The notes under the pieces: model-generated
Told to the model about the DNA's origin: nothing
Seen by the model: the letters and a program-made list of their open reading frames with translations, nothing else
Database searches by the model: none
Shown here: in pieces, positions 53,793-62,949 of the stretch
How positions within the stretch are numbered: position 1 is the stretch's first letter
Layout: the number at the start of each line of letters is the position of its first letter
Assembly: GCF_022387135.1 (NCBI RefSeq)
Contig: NZ_CP092462.1
Coordinates: 3,162,001-3,226,000, forward strand
Direction of reading: 5' to 3'
DNA length: 64,000 bases
Origin: Comamonas sp. B21-038
Lineage (GTDB): Bacteria > Pseudomonadota > Gammaproteobacteria > Burkholderiales > Burkholderiaceae_C
Made by a program: the position numbers and the translations under genes

Positions 53793-55325
53793 TCACACGT
53801 CAAAGCGTACGCCTTGCGCCAGTGGCAGCGCGCCACTGTAGTTGATGGTGTTGGTGGCACGGCGCATATAGCCCTTCCAGGCGTCCGAGCCGGATTCGCG
53901 GCCACCGCCGGTTTCCTTCTCGCCGCCGAAGGCGCCACCGATTTCCGCACCCGAGGTGCCGATATTGACGTTGGCAATGCCGCAGTCACTGCCGGCCGGC
54001 GACATGAAGCGCTCGGCGTCGCGCAGGTCGCTGGTAAAGATGGCCGACGACAGGCCCTGGGGCACGGCGTTCTGCACGGCGATCGCATCGTCGGCGCTGC
54101 CTTCGTAGGTGACGATGTACAGGATCGGGGCGAAGGTTTCGTGCTCCATCACCTTGGTCTGCGCAGGCATCTTCACCAGCGCGGGACGCACATAGTAGGC
54201 GTCCTGGCCCAGGTCTTCGCGCTCGCGCTGGCCGCCGATGACGGTGCCGCCCTCTTCCTTGGCCTGGGCCAGTGCGGCCTGCATGCCGTCGAACGAGGCC
54301 TTGTCGATCAGCGGACCCACCAGGGTGCCGTCGGTCAGCGGGTCACCGACGGTGACGCTGCCATAGATCTTTTCCAGGCGGGCCACCAGCTGGTCGGCCA
54401 CCGATTTGTGCACGATCAGGCGGCGCAATGTGGTGCAACGCTGGCCAGCGGTACCGACCGCGGCAAAGGTGATGGCGCGGGCGGCCAGTTCCAGGTCGGC
54501 CGACGGTGTGACGATCATCGCGTTGTTGCCACCCAGCTCCAGGATGGAACGGCCAAAGCGCTCGGCGACCTTGACGCCGACCTGGCGGCCCATGCGGGTC
54601 GAACCGGTGGCGCTGACCACGGGCACCAGGGGGCTGTCCACCAGCACCTCGCCCACTTCACGGGCACCAATCAGCAGCTGGGCCAGGCCGGCCGGCACGG
54701 CGCCGGGCTGCTCCTGGTTGAAGGCGGCAATGGTCTGCTCCAGCAGGTGCTGGCAGGCCACGGCGGTCAGCGGGGTCTTCTCGGAAGGCTTCCAGACCAC
54801 CGCGTCGCCGCAGACCAGCGCCAGCGCGCTGTTCCAGCACCAGACGGCCACCGGGAAGTTGAAGGCCGAGATGATGCCCACGACGCCCATCGGGTGCCAG
54901 GTTTCCATCATGCGGTGGCCAGGGCGCTCGCTGGCAATCGTCAGGCCATGGAGCTGGCGCGACAGGCCAACGGCAAAGTCGCAGATATCGATCATTTCCT
55001 GGACTTCGCCCAGGCCCTCGGAGGTGATCTTGCCCGCCTCGATCGACACCAGCGCGCCCAACGCGGCCTTGTGCTGGCGCAGGGTCTGGCCAAAGCGGCG
55101 CACCAGCTCACCACGCACCGGTGCGGGCACGGTGCGCCACTGCAGGTAGGCCTGGTGGGCTGCGGCAATGGCGTCCTGCGCCTGCTGCGCGCTGTGGGCC
55201 TTCAACACGGCCAGGGTGGCGCCATCGGCAGGCGAGCGGCTGGTGATGTCCTGGCCTGCCAATGGCTTCAAGTCGAGCGCAAGCGCCTTCAGGATATCGT
55301 TCAAACGTTGGGTGGATTGCGTCAT
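53793..55325 (-). CDS. amaB: ALDH7-type aldehyde dehydrogenase (L-piperidine-6-carboxylate dehydrogenase-like)
   Basis: A 510-residue NAD+-dependent dehydrogenase of the ALDH7/antiquitin group, which oxidises alpha-aminoadipic semialdehyde/L-piperidine-6-carboxylate in lysine breakdown. Glu263 in ILELGGNNAM and the catalytic Cys297 in GTAGQRCTTLRRL are seen, together with IISAFNFPVAVW and the family-specific C-terminal GAEIGGAFGGEKETGGGRESGSDAWK in pieces. The divergent LysR gene is probably its regulator, as in lysine or pipecolate loci. The amaB symbol is assigned by family only. Confidence 0.88.
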   Translation of the reverse strand: MTQSTQRLNDILKALALDLKPLAGQDITSRSPADGATLAVLKAHSAQQAQDAIAAAHQAYLQWRTVPAPVRGELVRRFGQTLRQHKAALGALVSIEAGKITSEGLGEVQEMIDICDFAVGLSRQLHGLTIASERPGHRMMETWHPMGVVGIISAFNFPVAVWCWNSALALVCGDAVVWKPSEKTPLTAVACQHLLEQTIAAFNQEQPGAVPAGLAQLLIGAREVGEVLVDSPLVPVVSATGSTRMGRQVGVKVAERFGRSILELGGNNAMIVTPSADLELAARAITFAAVGTAGQRCTTLRRLIVHKSVADQLVARLEKIYGSVTVGDPLTDGTLVGPLIDKASFDGMQAALAQAKEEGGTVIGGQREREDLGQDAYYVRPALVKMPAQTKVMEHETFAPILYIVTYEGSADDAIAVQNAVPQGLSSAIFTSDLRDAERFMSPAGSDCGIANVNIGTSGAEIGGAFGGEKETGGGRESGSDAWKGYMRRATNTINYSGALPLAQGVRFDV

Positions 55326-55538
55326 CGCTCGTCTTTCCTATTCACTATCACAACAGAAACTGTCCGGTCCACTCGGCGGGCCCGGACCATGATGGGGGCG
55401 CTGCCCTGCAGCTTAAGGCGCGGCAGGCACAAACGCAGGCACAGCCCTTGGTACACCCCGCCGGTGACAGGGCTGCACATCGGGACATGCGGCGGTCAGC
55501 AGGCACGGCGCGCGGGCTGAAGTGCCGAACTTAAAAAT

Positions 55539-55588
55539 ACTATGTGAACTATCAGGAACAACAAAATGAGAAAATGGTGAGACATAGT
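55539..55588. promoter_or_regulatory. Inverted repeat in the ALDH7-LysR divergent region
   Basis: ACTATGT (55539-55545) and ACATAGT (55582-55588) are perfect inverted copies, 36 bases apart, in the AT-richer stretch before the lysR start. The second copy is 27 bases from that start. They may mark a regulator site, since LysR proteins usually bind their own divergent promoter. Confidence 0.4.
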
Positions 55589-55614
55589 GCGTTTTTTGAA
55601 CAAAGTCTCCATCC

Positions 55615-56517
55615 ATGCGCAACGCGATTCCCAATATCGGCCTGTTGATGGCTTTTGAAGCCTCGGCCCGGCACGGCAATTTCTCCCGCGCTGCCAATGA
55701 GTTAGCGTTGACGGCCAGTGCCGTCAGCCGCCATGTGGCGGCGCTGGAGGACCGGCTGGGCGTGCCGCTTTTTGTGCGCCACAAACGCCGCGTCATGCTG
55801 ACGGATGCGGGTAAACGATATGCGCAGCGCGTGCGCGTGCACCTCAATGGCCTGGAGCGCGATACGCAAGAGATCGCCAACAGCCGCGCGCAGGGTTATG
55901 CGATCCACCTGGCCGTCGTCTCCAGCTTTGCCACGCAGTGGCTGGTGCCGCGCCTGCCGGCCTTTGCGCAGCAGCACCCGGACATCCACGTCCACCTGTC
56001 GGTGCGCTCAGAGCCGTTTGCGTTCGAGGAAAGCGGCTTTGACGGCGCCATCTACTCGGGCGACGGCCTCTGGTCCAAGACCCAGGGCCAGCGCATTGCA
56101 CGCGATGGTGCCTGCATCCCCATCTGCAGCCCCGCCTTTGCGGCGCAGCATGCGCTGGCCACACAGGAGGACTGGCAGCAGCTGGTGCACATCGGCCTGG
56201 AAAGCCGCCCCGCCGCCTGGCGCGACTGGTACAGCGGCCTGGGCTGGGATTACTCGGTACAGGCCTCGCGCGGTCCGCGCTATGAGCTGTTCTCGATGGT
56301 CATCATGGCCGCTGCCGCTGGCCTGGGCGTGGGCCTGGTGCCTGAGGTGCTGGTGCAAACCGCGCTGGAAGCCGGCCAGGTGATTCCCGCCCATACCCAG
56401 ACCTTGCCGGGCACGCAGAGCTACTGGTTCAGCTACCCTACGTACCGCGAGCCTTCGCCGGCGCTGCAGGCCTTCGAGCAGTGGGTGATCCAGCAAAGCC
56501 AGGGGCAGCAGGACTGA
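55615..56517 (+). CDS. LysR-family regulator (GcvA-like) divergent from ALDH7
   Basis: A 300-residue transcription factor. The N-terminal winged helix-turn-helix is LLMAFEASARHGNFSRAANEL, followed by SAVSRHVAALEDRLGVPLFVRHKRRVMLTDAG in pieces, of the GcvA/AmpR kind. The C-terminal effector domain begins HLAVVSSFATQWLVPRLPAFAQQHPDIHV and ends VIMAAAAGLGVGLVPEVLV. Divergent orientation to the amino-aldehyde dehydrogenase suggests control by a lysine catabolite. The effector is inferred. Confidence 0.9.
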   Translation: MRNAIPNIGLLMAFEASARHGNFSRAANELALTASAVSRHVAALEDRLGVPLFVRHKRRVMLTDAGKRYAQRVRVHLNGLERDTQEIANSRAQGYAIHLAVVSSFATQWLVPRLPAFAQQHPDIHVHLSVRSEPFAFEESGFDGAIYSGDGLWSKTQGQRIARDGACIPICSPAFAAQHALATQEDWQQLVHIGLESRPAAWRDWYSGLGWDYSVQASRGPRYELFSMVIMAAAAGLGVGLVPEVLVQTALEAGQVIPAHTQTLPGTQSYWFSYPTYREPSPALQAFEQWVIQQSQGQQD

Positions 56518-56550
56518 GCGCTGCGCCAGCCTGCCCGGCCCTGCCCGGCA

Positions 56551-57963
56551 TCAATAGTCGTCGCCGCCCACCGCCAGGTTTTCAAAGCGGGTCTGGTTCT
56601 TCTGGAAGAACAGCTTGACCGTGCCGGTCGGGCCGTTACGCTGCTTGCCGATGATGACCTCGGCCACATTGGGCTCGTTGCTCTCTTTGTTGTAGTAGTC
56701 ATCGCGGTAGATGAACATGATGATGTCCGCGTCCTGTTCGATGGCGCCCGATTCCCGCAAGTCGGACATCATCGGGCGCTTGTCGGTGCGCTGCTCCACC
56801 GAGCGGTTGAGCTGTGACAGCGCAATCACCGGGCATTGCAGCTCCTTGGCCAGCATCTTCAAACCCCGCGAGATCTCACCCAGCTCGGTCGCCCGGTTGT
56901 CCGAGCTGGCCGCGGAGCCCGAGCCACTCATCAGCTGCAGGTAGTCGACGACGATCAGGCCGAGCTTGCCGCACTGGCGGGCCAGGCGGCGCGAGTTGGC
57001 GCGCAGCTCCGATGGTGTCAAGCCCGGCGTCTCGTCGATGTGCAGCGAGACCGTACGCAGCCGCTCGATCGCCTCGGACAGACGCGGCCACTCCTCATCG
57101 GTCAGCTTGCCGGTACGCAGATTGCCCTGGTTCACCCGGCCAATCGAGCCCACGATACGCACCGCCAATTGGGCGGCGCCCATTTCCATCGAGAAGATGG
57201 CCACCGGCAGGCCTTCGTTGAGCGCCACATGCTCGGCAATGTTCACCGCAAACGAGGTCTTGCCCATCGAAGGGCGCGCGGCCAGCACCACCAGGTCACC
57301 GGCCTGCAGGCCACTGGTCATGCGGTCCAGGTCGGCAAAGCCGGTGGGCACACCCGTCACGTCGACCGGGTTGTCCGCCATCTCCTGCACCCGGTCGAGC
57401 AAGTCCACGACCAGGTTGTCCAGCGACTGGAAGCCCTGCTTCATGCGCGAGCCTTCTTCGCCGATGGCAAAGATCTTCTGCTCGGCTTCGTCCAGAATGC
57501 GGTCCACCGTCTTGCCCTGCTGGTTGAAGGCATTGGTGGCGATCTCGTCGCTGGCAGTGACCAGCTTGCGCAGAATCGAGCGCTCGCGCACGATCTCGCC
57601 ATAGCGGCGGATATTGGTGGCGCTGGGCACATACTGGGCCAGCTGGTTCAGGTAGGCCAGCCCGCCCACTTCCTCGGCCTTGCCGATGCTTTGCAGGTGC
57701 TCATAGACCGTGATCACATCGGCGGGCTTGCCGGCATTGATCATGCTGGCCATCGCCGCAAAGATCAGCTTGTGCTCATGGCGGTAGAAGTTGTCCTCGG
57801 CCAGCACATCGCCGACGCGGTCCCAGGCATTGTTGTCCAGCAGCAGGCCACCGAGCACGCTGGACTCCGATTCGATCGAATGCGGCGGTATGCGCAGCTG
57901 TGCCACCTGCTTGTCGGGGGTGATGAAGGCAGCGTCATCCAGGGGAGGAAAGGTCTCTGACAT
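56551..57963 (-). CDS. dnaB: Replicative DNA helicase DnaB
   Basis: A 470-residue hexameric helicase that unwinds DNA at the replication fork. The N-terminal domain (about 24-125, LRIPPHSIESESSVLGGLLLD) binds primase. The RecA-like domain has Walker A AARPSMGKTSFAVN at 230-240, SMEMGAAQLAVR, VVDYLQLMSG and IALSQLNRSVEQR, which are DnaB signatures. No intein is seen. ATG at 57963. It follows rplI, from which it is separated by a terminator. Confidence 0.96.
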   Translation of the reverse strand: MSETFPPLDDAAFITPDKQVAQLRIPPHSIESESSVLGGLLLDNNAWDRVGDVLAEDNFYRHEHKLIFAAMASMINAGKPADVITVYEHLQSIGKAEEVGGLAYLNQLAQYVPSATNIRRYGEIVRERSILRKLVTASDEIATNAFNQQGKTVDRILDEAEQKIFAIGEEGSRMKQGFQSLDNLVVDLLDRVQEMADNPVDVTGVPTGFADLDRMTSGLQAGDLVVLAARPSMGKTSFAVNIAEHVALNEGLPVAIFSMEMGAAQLAVRIVGSIGRVNQGNLRTGKLTDEEWPRLSEAIERLRTVSLHIDETPGLTPSELRANSRRLARQCGKLGLIVVDYLQLMSGSGSAASSDNRATELGEISRGLKMLAKELQCPVIALSQLNRSVEQRTDKRPMMSDLRESGAIEQDADIIMFIYRDDYYNKESNEPNVAEVIIGKQRNGPTGTVKLFFQKNQTRFENLAVGGDDY

Positions 57964-58088
57964 GGGGAATCCAAATGAGCAAACGCCAGCTTGGCAGCCA
58001 GCAATCCACAAGAATAGCGCAGATGCCGCGCAAGGCTGGCAGCGGTGCGCAAAACCCGCATCCCGGCGAGACGCTGCGGCCGGGAACG

Positions 58089-58111
58089 AAAAAGCCGCCC
58101 GAAGGCGGCTT
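58089..58111 (-). terminator. Intrinsic terminator between rplI and dnaB
   Basis: AAGCCGCC (58092-58099) pairs with GGCGGCTT (58104-58111) around CGAA; the minus strand ends in T's (58089-58093). It should end the ribosomal protein transcript before dnaB. Confidence 0.88.
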
Positions 58112-58131
58112 CCAACGCAAAGCGTGAGAAA

Positions 58132-58584
58132 TTACACGTGTTCGCCGTAGACGGACACGGTCACTTCCACCACCACGTCGGTGTGCAGAGCCACTTCCAC
58201 AGCGGTCTCGCTCACGGTCTTGATAGGACCGTTAGGCAGACGCACTTGCGACTTGACCACTTGGAAGCCCATCTTGCCCAGTTCATCAGCGATGTCGTGG
58301 TTGGTGACGGAGCCGAACAGACGGCCATCGACACCTGCCTTTTGGGTCAGCTTCACGGTCTGGCCGGCCAGCTTCTCGCCTTGGGCTTGTGCAGCAGCCA
58401 GCTTCTCAGCAGCAGCCTTTTCCAGCTCAGCGCGCTTGGCTTCGAACTCAGCCTTCGCAGCTTCGGTAGCGCGGCGTGCGCGGCCCGAAGGGATCAGGAA
58501 GTTACGTGCGTAGCCGTCCTTGACCTTGACGATTTCACCCAGGTTGCCCAGGTTCACGACCTTGTCGAGCAGAATGATTTGCAT
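58132..58584 (-). CDS. rplI: Large ribosomal subunit protein bL9
   Basis: A 150-residue 50S protein. It has the N-terminal domain [32 protein letters not shown] in pieces, the long connecting helix rich in Ala, Glu and Lys (about 45-80), and a C-terminal domain ending in a Val-rich strand. Last gene of the rpsF-priB-rpsR-rplI operon, 11 bases after rpsR. Confidence 0.97.
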   Translation of the reverse strand: MQIILLDKVVNLGNLGEIVKVKDGYARNFLIPSGRARRATEAAKAEFEAKRAELEKAAAEKLAAAQAQGEKLAGQTVKLTQKAGVDGRLFGSVTNHDIADELGKMGFQVVKSQVRLPNGPIKTVSETAVEVALHTDVVVEVTVSVYGEHV

Positions 58585-58595
58585 GTTCGTGCTCC

Positions 58596-58877
58596 TTAGA
58601 TCTTGTGTTGGTCAGAGTAAGGAACCATGGCCAGGAAGCGAGCGCGCTTGATGGCAGTGTTCAACTGACGTTGGTAGATGGCACGGGTGCCGGTCAGACG
58701 TGCTGGGATGATCTTGCCGTTTTCAGCAACGAAGTCACGCAGGGTGTCGACATCCTTGTAGTCGATTTCTTCGACGCCAGCCACGGTGAAGCGGCAGAAA
58801 CGCTTGCGCTTGAACAGCAGCGACTGGGTGTTGCGCTTTGGGCGCTTGTCTTTGTTGAATTTCTTGAACGTGGCCAT
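58596..58877 (-). CDS. rpsR: Small ribosomal subunit protein bS18
   Basis: A 93-residue basic 30S protein that pairs with S6 in the platform. Typical segments are [44 protein letters not shown] and [13 protein letters not shown], in pieces. The N-terminus is Lys-rich ([15 protein letters not shown]). The ATG at 58877 is chosen over an in-frame codon five residues upstream. It lies 11 bases after priB. Confidence 0.97.
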   Translation of the reverse strand: MATFKKFNKDKRPKRNTQSLLFKRKRFCRFTVAGVEEIDYKDVDTLRDFVAENGKIIPARLTGTRAIYQRQLNTAIKRARFLAMVPYSDQHKI

Positions 58878-58888
58878 TTTCGGACCTC

Positions 58889-59185
58889 TCAATAAGTATC
58901 TTGTTGAATATCCTGGATGTGCAGAACCAGCGATTTGCTGTTGCGCGGTGTGGCCAGAAAACCCTGGAATGTCCAGGTGCTCCCTACAGCCTGCCGAGCG
59001 ATTCGCTCTGCCAGTGCACCAAAGGCAACCGCCTTGAGCACGGCATTGACTTGTCGGGGTTGGGCTGCTTCGGTCTGGATGGAGCGGTGCTCCAGCACAA
59101 CATCTACAGCAGGTAGCCCGGCCGGCGTGTATCGCAAAATCTTGATTTCAGCGATGACGGCGGTGACAAGTACGCGGTTCTCCAC
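58889..59185 (-). CDS. priB: Primosomal replication protein PriB
   Basis: A 98-residue single-stranded-DNA-binding OB-fold protein of the PriA restart pathway. Features are LVLTA-like N-terminal strand, [30 protein letters not shown], and the C-terminal [19 protein letters not shown]. The start is a GTG at 59185, which overlaps the end of an AGGAGG sequence, so the ribosome site sits unusually close to the start (see findings). Translation is likely coupled to rpsF, 11 bases upstream. Confidence 0.93.
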   Translation of the reverse strand: MENRVLVTAVIAEIKILRYTPAGLPAVDVVLEHRSIQTEAAQPRQVNAVLKAVAFGALAERIARQAVGSTWTFQGFLATPRNSKSLVLHIQDIQQDTY

Positions 59186-59196
59186 CTCCTGTGTGA

Positions 59197-59571
59197 TTAA
59201 CGCTCTGCAGCGGCGTGCTCAGCCTGGTTGGCCTTGCGCGCTTCTTCGCGTTCCACGGTCTTCATCATGGCGGAAGGAGCGGTTTCAGCCTTCTTCTTCT
59301 GCACAGTCAGTTGGCGCAGCACAGCGTCGTTGAACTTGAACGCGTGTTCCAGTTCAGCCATCACAGCCTGGTCGGCTTCGATATTCAGGCACAGATAGTG
59401 GGCCTTGGCCAGCTTGTTGATCATGTAGGCCAGTTGACGGCGGCCCCAGTCTTCAACGCGGTGGATCTTACCGCCGCCGGCGGTAATCATGCCTTTGTAA
59501 CGCTCCAGCATAGCTGGAACTTGTTCGCTCTGATCGGGGTGGATCAGCAGCACGATCTCATAGTGACGCAT
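59197..59571 (-). CDS. rpsF: Small ribosomal subunit protein bS6
   Basis: A 124-residue 30S protein. The core is [29 protein letters not shown] in pieces, [31 protein letters not shown] and [13 protein letters not shown]. The tail is Ala/Glu/Lys-rich (AAAER). First gene of the operon; ATG at 59571. A sigma-70 promoter with consensus -10 is upstream. Confidence 0.97.
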   Translation of the reverse strand: MRHYEIVLLIHPDQSEQVPAMLERYKGMITAGGGKIHRVEDWGRRQLAYMINKLAKAHYLCLNIEADQAVMAELEHAFKFNDAVLRQLTVQKKKAETAPSAMMKTVEREEARKANQAEHAAAER

Positions 59572-59652
59572 GCAAACTCCTTGTGGATTGCGCCACCCGC
59601 TAGTGCACCTTTTCGCAAAGAACGCAGCACGGTGTGGCAAGGGAAACCAGAG

Positions 59653-59681
59653 ATTATACAAACCAATTCAAAAACCGTCAA
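59653..59681 (-). promoter_or_regulatory. Sigma-70 promoter of the rpsF operon
   Basis: On the minus strand: TTGACG (59676-59681), 17 bases, TATAAT (59653-59658). The -10 is the perfect consensus, as suits highly expressed ribosomal protein genes. The rpsF start lies about 80 bases downstream. Confidence 0.85.
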
Positions 59682-59761
59682 ACATGGTTTATAAACACGG
59701 GCCCCGGCAGCCACCAAGGCACCGGGGAGCGAGGGCTCCGGCCCGAACCGCAAATAAGCCC

Positions 59762-59789
59762 CTTGAAAAGCAAGGAAATGCCCCCAGGT
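59762..59789 (+). promoter_or_regulatory. Sigma-32 heat-shock promoter of grpE
   Basis: CTTGAAA (59762-59768), 13 bases, CCCCAGGT (59782-59789): close to the sigma-32 consensus CTTGAAA-N13-CCCCATnT. It lies about 45 bases before the grpE start. No CIRCE operator (TTAGCACTC and inverted copy) is visible, so control by the heat-shock sigma factor rather than HrcA is indicated. Confidence 0.85.
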
Positions 59790-59833
59790 GCGGCCACAAG
59801 AGTCCTTTTTGTTAACGAAATACGAACAGCACC

Positions 59834-60370
59834 ATGTCAGACAAGCTCCACCCCGAAGGCCAAAATCCCATGTCCGCCGAAGAGCTGGAAGCCGCTGCCG
59901 CTGCCAACCAGTCGCAACTGGAAGCAGAGCTGGCGGAGTTGAAGGCCAAGAATGCCGAACTGGCCGACCAGTACCTGCGCGCCAAGGCCGAAGTCGAGAA
60001 CGCCCGCCGCCGCGCCGATGATGAAGTGGCCAAGGCCCGCAAGTTCGGCGTTGAAAGCTTTGCCGAAAGCCTGTTGCCGGTGATCGACAGCCTGGACGCC
60101 GCATTGGCGATCCAGAATGCCAGCCCCGAGCAACTGCGCGAAGGCTCGGATGCCACCTTGCGCCAGCTCGTCTCCGCGCTGGAACGCAACAAGGTGGTTG
60201 CCATCAACCCGGCGGCCGGCGACAAGTTCGATCCCCACCACCACCAGGCGATCTCTGCCGTCCCCGCGGCCCAGGATCCCAACACCGTGGTGGCGGTGCT
60301 GCAAAAGGGGTATGCCATTGCCGAGCGCGTGCTGCGTCCGGCCCTGGTGACCGTTGCCGCACCACAATAA
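59834..60370 (+). CDS. grpE: Nucleotide exchange factor GrpE
   Basis: A 178-residue homodimer that releases ADP from DnaK. An N-terminal long coiled coil (about 15-90, [32 protein letters not shown] in pieces) leads to the four-helix bundle and the beta domain with [15 protein letters not shown] and [21 protein letters not shown]. Three histidines replace the more usual NPxxHEA sequence. The ATG at 59834 starts the conserved protein. dnaK follows 108 bases later. Confidence 0.96.
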   Translation: MSDKLHPEGQNPMSAEELEAAAAANQSQLEAELAELKAKNAELADQYLRAKAEVENARRRADDEVAKARKFGVESFAESLLPVIDSLDAALAIQNASPEQLREGSDATLRQLVSALERNKVVAINPAAGDKFDPHHHQAISAVPAAQDPNTVVAVLQKGYAIAERVLRPALVTVAAPQ

Positions 60371-60401
60371 AACGCACCTCCCGGCTTTTTTGCGTTGCGC
60401 A

Positions 60402-60429
60402 CTTGAACAACACCAAAAAAGCCACAAAT
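60402..60429 (+). promoter_or_regulatory. Possible second heat-shock promoter before dnaK
   Basis: CTTGAAC (60402-60408), 13 bases, CCACAAAT (60422-60429) resembles a degenerate sigma-32 site about 50 bases upstream of dnaK. The match is weaker than the one before grpE. Confidence 0.35.
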
Positions 60430-60478
60430 AACAGTCAATTAGGGCGCAACGCCGCCTCAAGAATACAGGAGTAGAGAA

Positions 60479-62410
60479 ATGGGAAAGATTATCGGTATTG
60501 ATTTGGGCACGACCAACAGCTGCGTGGCCGTGATGGAAGGCAACACCACCCGTGTGATCGAAAACAGCGAAGGTGCACGCACCACGCCGTCGATCGTTGC
60601 ATACCAGGAAGACGGTGAAATCCTGGTGGGCGCTTCTGCCAAGCGCCAGGCCGTCACCAACCCCAAGAACACGATTTACGCTGCCAAGCGTCTGATCGGC
60701 CGCAAGTTCGACGAGAAGGAAGTGCAAAAGGACATCGACCTGATGCCGTTCCAGATCGTCAAGGCCGACAACGGCGACGCCTGGGTGCAAGTGCGTGACC
60801 AGAAGCTGGCCCCGCCACAGATCTCCGCAGAAGTGCTGCGCAAGATGAAGAAGACCGCCGAGGACTTCCTGGGCGAGCCCGTCACCGAAGCCGTGATCAC
60901 CGTGCCTGCGTACTTCAACGACGCACAGCGCCAGGCCACCAAGGACGCTGGCCGCATCGCCGGTCTGGAAGTCAAGCGCATCATCAACGAGCCTACCGCT
61001 GCAGCCCTGGCCTTCGGCCTGGACAAGGGCGGCAAGGGTGACCGCAAGATCGCCGTGTATGACCTGGGCGGCGGTACCTTTGACGTGTCCATCATCGAAA
61101 TTGCCGATGTGGACGGCGAAAAGCAGTTCGAAGTGCTGTCGACCAATGGCGACACCTTCCTGGGCGGCGAAGACTTCGACCAACGCGTGATCGAATACAT
61201 CATTGCCGAGTTCAAGAAAGAGCAAGGCGTAGACCTGTCCAAGGACGTGCTGGCCCTGCAGCGCCTGAAGGAAGCGGCTGAAAAGGCCAAGATCGAGCTG
61301 TCCAGCTCGGCGGCGACCGACATCAACCTGCCCTACATCACCGCTGACGCGTCGGGTCCCAAGCACCTGAACATCAAGCTCACCCGCGCCAAGCTCGAAA
61401 GCCTGGTGGACGAACTGATCGAGCGCACCATCGCCCCTTGCCGCACCGCGATCAAGGACGCTGGCATCGCTGTGTCCGATATCGACGACGTGATCCTGGT
61501 GGGCGGCATGAGCCGTATGCCCAAGGTGCAGGAGAAGGTCAAGGAATTCTTCGGCAAGGATCCCCGCAAGGACGTGAACCCTGACGAAGCCGTGGCCGTG
61601 GGCGCTGCCGTGCAGGGCCAGGTGCTGGGCGGTGACCGCTCCGACGTGCTGCTGCTGGACGTGACGCCACTGTCCCTGGGTATCGAAACCCTGGGCGGCG
61701 TGATGACCAAGATGATCACGAAGAACACGACGATCCCGACCAAGTTCGCGCAGACCTACTCGACCGCCGAGGACAACCAGCCTGCGGTGACCATCAAGGT
61801 GTTCCAGGGTGAGCGTGAAATCGCCAGCGCCAACAAGCTGCTGGGTGAGTTCAACCTCGAAGGCATCCCTGCTGCACCCCGTGGCACGCCACAGATCGAG
61901 GTGACCTTCGACATCGATGCCAACGGTATCTTGAACGTTTCTGCCAAGGACAAGGGCACCGGCAAGGAAAACAAGATCACCATCAAGGCCAGCTCCGGTC
62001 TGTCCGAGGACGAGATCCAGAAGATGGTCAAGGACGCCGAGCTGAACGCGGCCGACGACAAGAAGAAGCTGGAGCTGGTGCAGGCGCGCAACCAGGGCGA
62101 AGCCGCCGTGCACAGCGTCAAGAAGAGCCTGGGTGAGCATGGCGACAAGCTCGATGCCGCTGAGAAGTCGGCCATCGACACCGCAGTGCAGGCGCTGGAA
62201 GAAGCGCTGAAGACCGAGGACAAGGACGCCATCGAAGCCAAGACCACGGCCTTGATGACCGCCAGCCAGAAGCTGGGCGAGAAGGTGTATGCCGACGCCC
62301 AGGCCGCACAGGCGGGCGCCGCCGGTGCAGCAGCGGGTGGCGCAGCCGGTGCAGCGGCAGCCGATGACAACGTCGTCGATGCCGAAGTCAAGGAAGTGAA
62401 GAAGGACTAA
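60479..62410 (+). CDS. dnaK: Hsp70 chaperone DnaK
   Basis: A 643-residue chaperone, standard length. It has the nucleotide-binding domain starting [54 protein letters not shown] and [12 protein letters not shown], the [14 protein letters not shown] linker and substrate-binding beta domain, a helical lid, and a C-terminal Ala/Gly-rich tail that ends EVKKD. The AGGAG ribosome site is nine bases upstream. A terminator and a short gene separate it from dnaJ. Confidence 0.98.
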   Translation: MGKIIGIDLGTTNSCVAVMEGNTTRVIENSEGARTTPSIVAYQEDGEILVGASAKRQAVTNPKNTIYAAKRLIGRKFDEKEVQKDIDLMPFQIVKADNGDAWVQVRDQKLAPPQISAEVLRKMKKTAEDFLGEPVTEAVITVPAYFNDAQRQATKDAGRIAGLEVKRIINEPTAAALAFGLDKGGKGDRKIAVYDLGGGTFDVSIIEIADVDGEKQFEVLSTNGDTFLGGEDFDQRVIEYIIAEFKKEQGVDLSKDVLALQRLKEAAEKAKIELSSSAATDINLPYITADASGPKHLNIKLTRAKLESLVDELIERTIAPCRTAIKDAGIAVSDIDDVILVGGMSRMPKVQEKVKEFFGKDPRKDVNPDEAVAVGAAVQGQVLGGDRSDVLLLDVTPLSLGIETLGGVMTKMITKNTTIPTKFAQTYSTAEDNQPAVTIKVFQGEREIASANKLLGEFNLEGIPAAPRGTPQIEVTFDIDANGILNVSAKDKGTGKENKITIKASSGLSEDEIQKMVKDAELNAADDKKKLELVQARNQGEAAVHSVKKSLGEHGDKLDAAEKSAIDTAVQALEEALKTEDKDAIEAKTTALMTASQKLGEKVYADAQAAQAGAAGAAAGGAAGAAAADDNVVDAEVKEVKKD

Positions 62411-62451
62411 ACGCCTTCCGACGGGCCTGGAGCCAGCCGCTGCCAAGCACC

Positions 62452-62490
62452 CATGCCGGAGTTCGCATCGCCGCACTCCGGCATGGCTTT
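62452..62490 (+). terminator. Intrinsic terminator after dnaK
   Basis: CATGCCGGAG (62452-62461) pairs with CTCCGGCATG (62476-62485), 10 bp, with a 14-base loop and a short GCTTTT tail. The T-run is modest, so read-through into the next gene and dnaJ is possible. Confidence 0.75.
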
Positions 62491-62583
62491 TCTGCAGCAT
62501 CGCTCTTTCCCCGGCCGCCCGCAACCGCGGCCGGGTCAACGCAGACCCCGTCTCTCATTCATGCAAGCATCCAAAGGCACACG

Positions 62584-62925
62584 ATGACATCTACCACAGC
62601 ACCTGCGACCGACGCACTGCATGTTGCAGAGCTCAGCCGTGTCAACCAGAAGATCACCGATGGCGCGGCAGACCTGCCCGCCGTCACGCTCAAGGACGGC
62701 AGCCGGGTGCAGACCGGCACCGTGGCCACGATGCTCTACAACATCGCTCTCTACAATGCCGGCGAGCGCGGTGCCGTCGAAGCAGAGCTGAAGATGGCGA
62801 TCCCCACGCTGTTCAAGGTGGGGTTGTTTGAGCTATTTCCACCGCAGCAATGGATTGACGGCGACAATCCCGGCCGCAGCTTTGTGGGCACACATGCCCG
62901 GGCGTACCTGAACGCCGCTGGTTAA
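62584..62925 (+). CDS. Conserved hypothetical protein between dnaK and dnaJ
   Basis: A 113-residue soluble protein without membrane or signal segments. It begins MTSTTAPATDALHVAELSRVNQ in pieces; the core reads LPAVTLKDGSRVQTGTVATML, YNAGERGAVEAELKMAIPTLFKVGLFELFPPQQW, ending RSFVGTHARAYLN. Short proteins of this pattern of unknown function occur in other proteobacteria, but I know no function. It is inserted between dnaK (174 bases) and dnaJ (25 bases), so it may share heat-shock expression; an AGGCAC before the ATG is the only ribosome site. Confidence 0.7.
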   Translation: MTSTTAPATDALHVAELSRVNQKITDGAADLPAVTLKDGSRVQTGTVATMLYNIALYNAGERGAVEAELKMAIPTLFKVGLFELFPPQQWIDGDNPGRSFVGTHARAYLNAAG

Positions 62926-62949
62926 TTACCCACAGAATTGAAGAACACC

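Noticed and set aside
59690..59833. CIRCE operator (HrcA) before grpE
   Set aside because: The TTAGCACTC inverted repeat is absent; a sigma-32 site is present instead.
59837..62539. A 900-residue minus-strand open frame antisense to grpE and dnaK
   Set aside because: GrpE and DnaK are unmistakable on the plus strand; the antisense frame has no family features.
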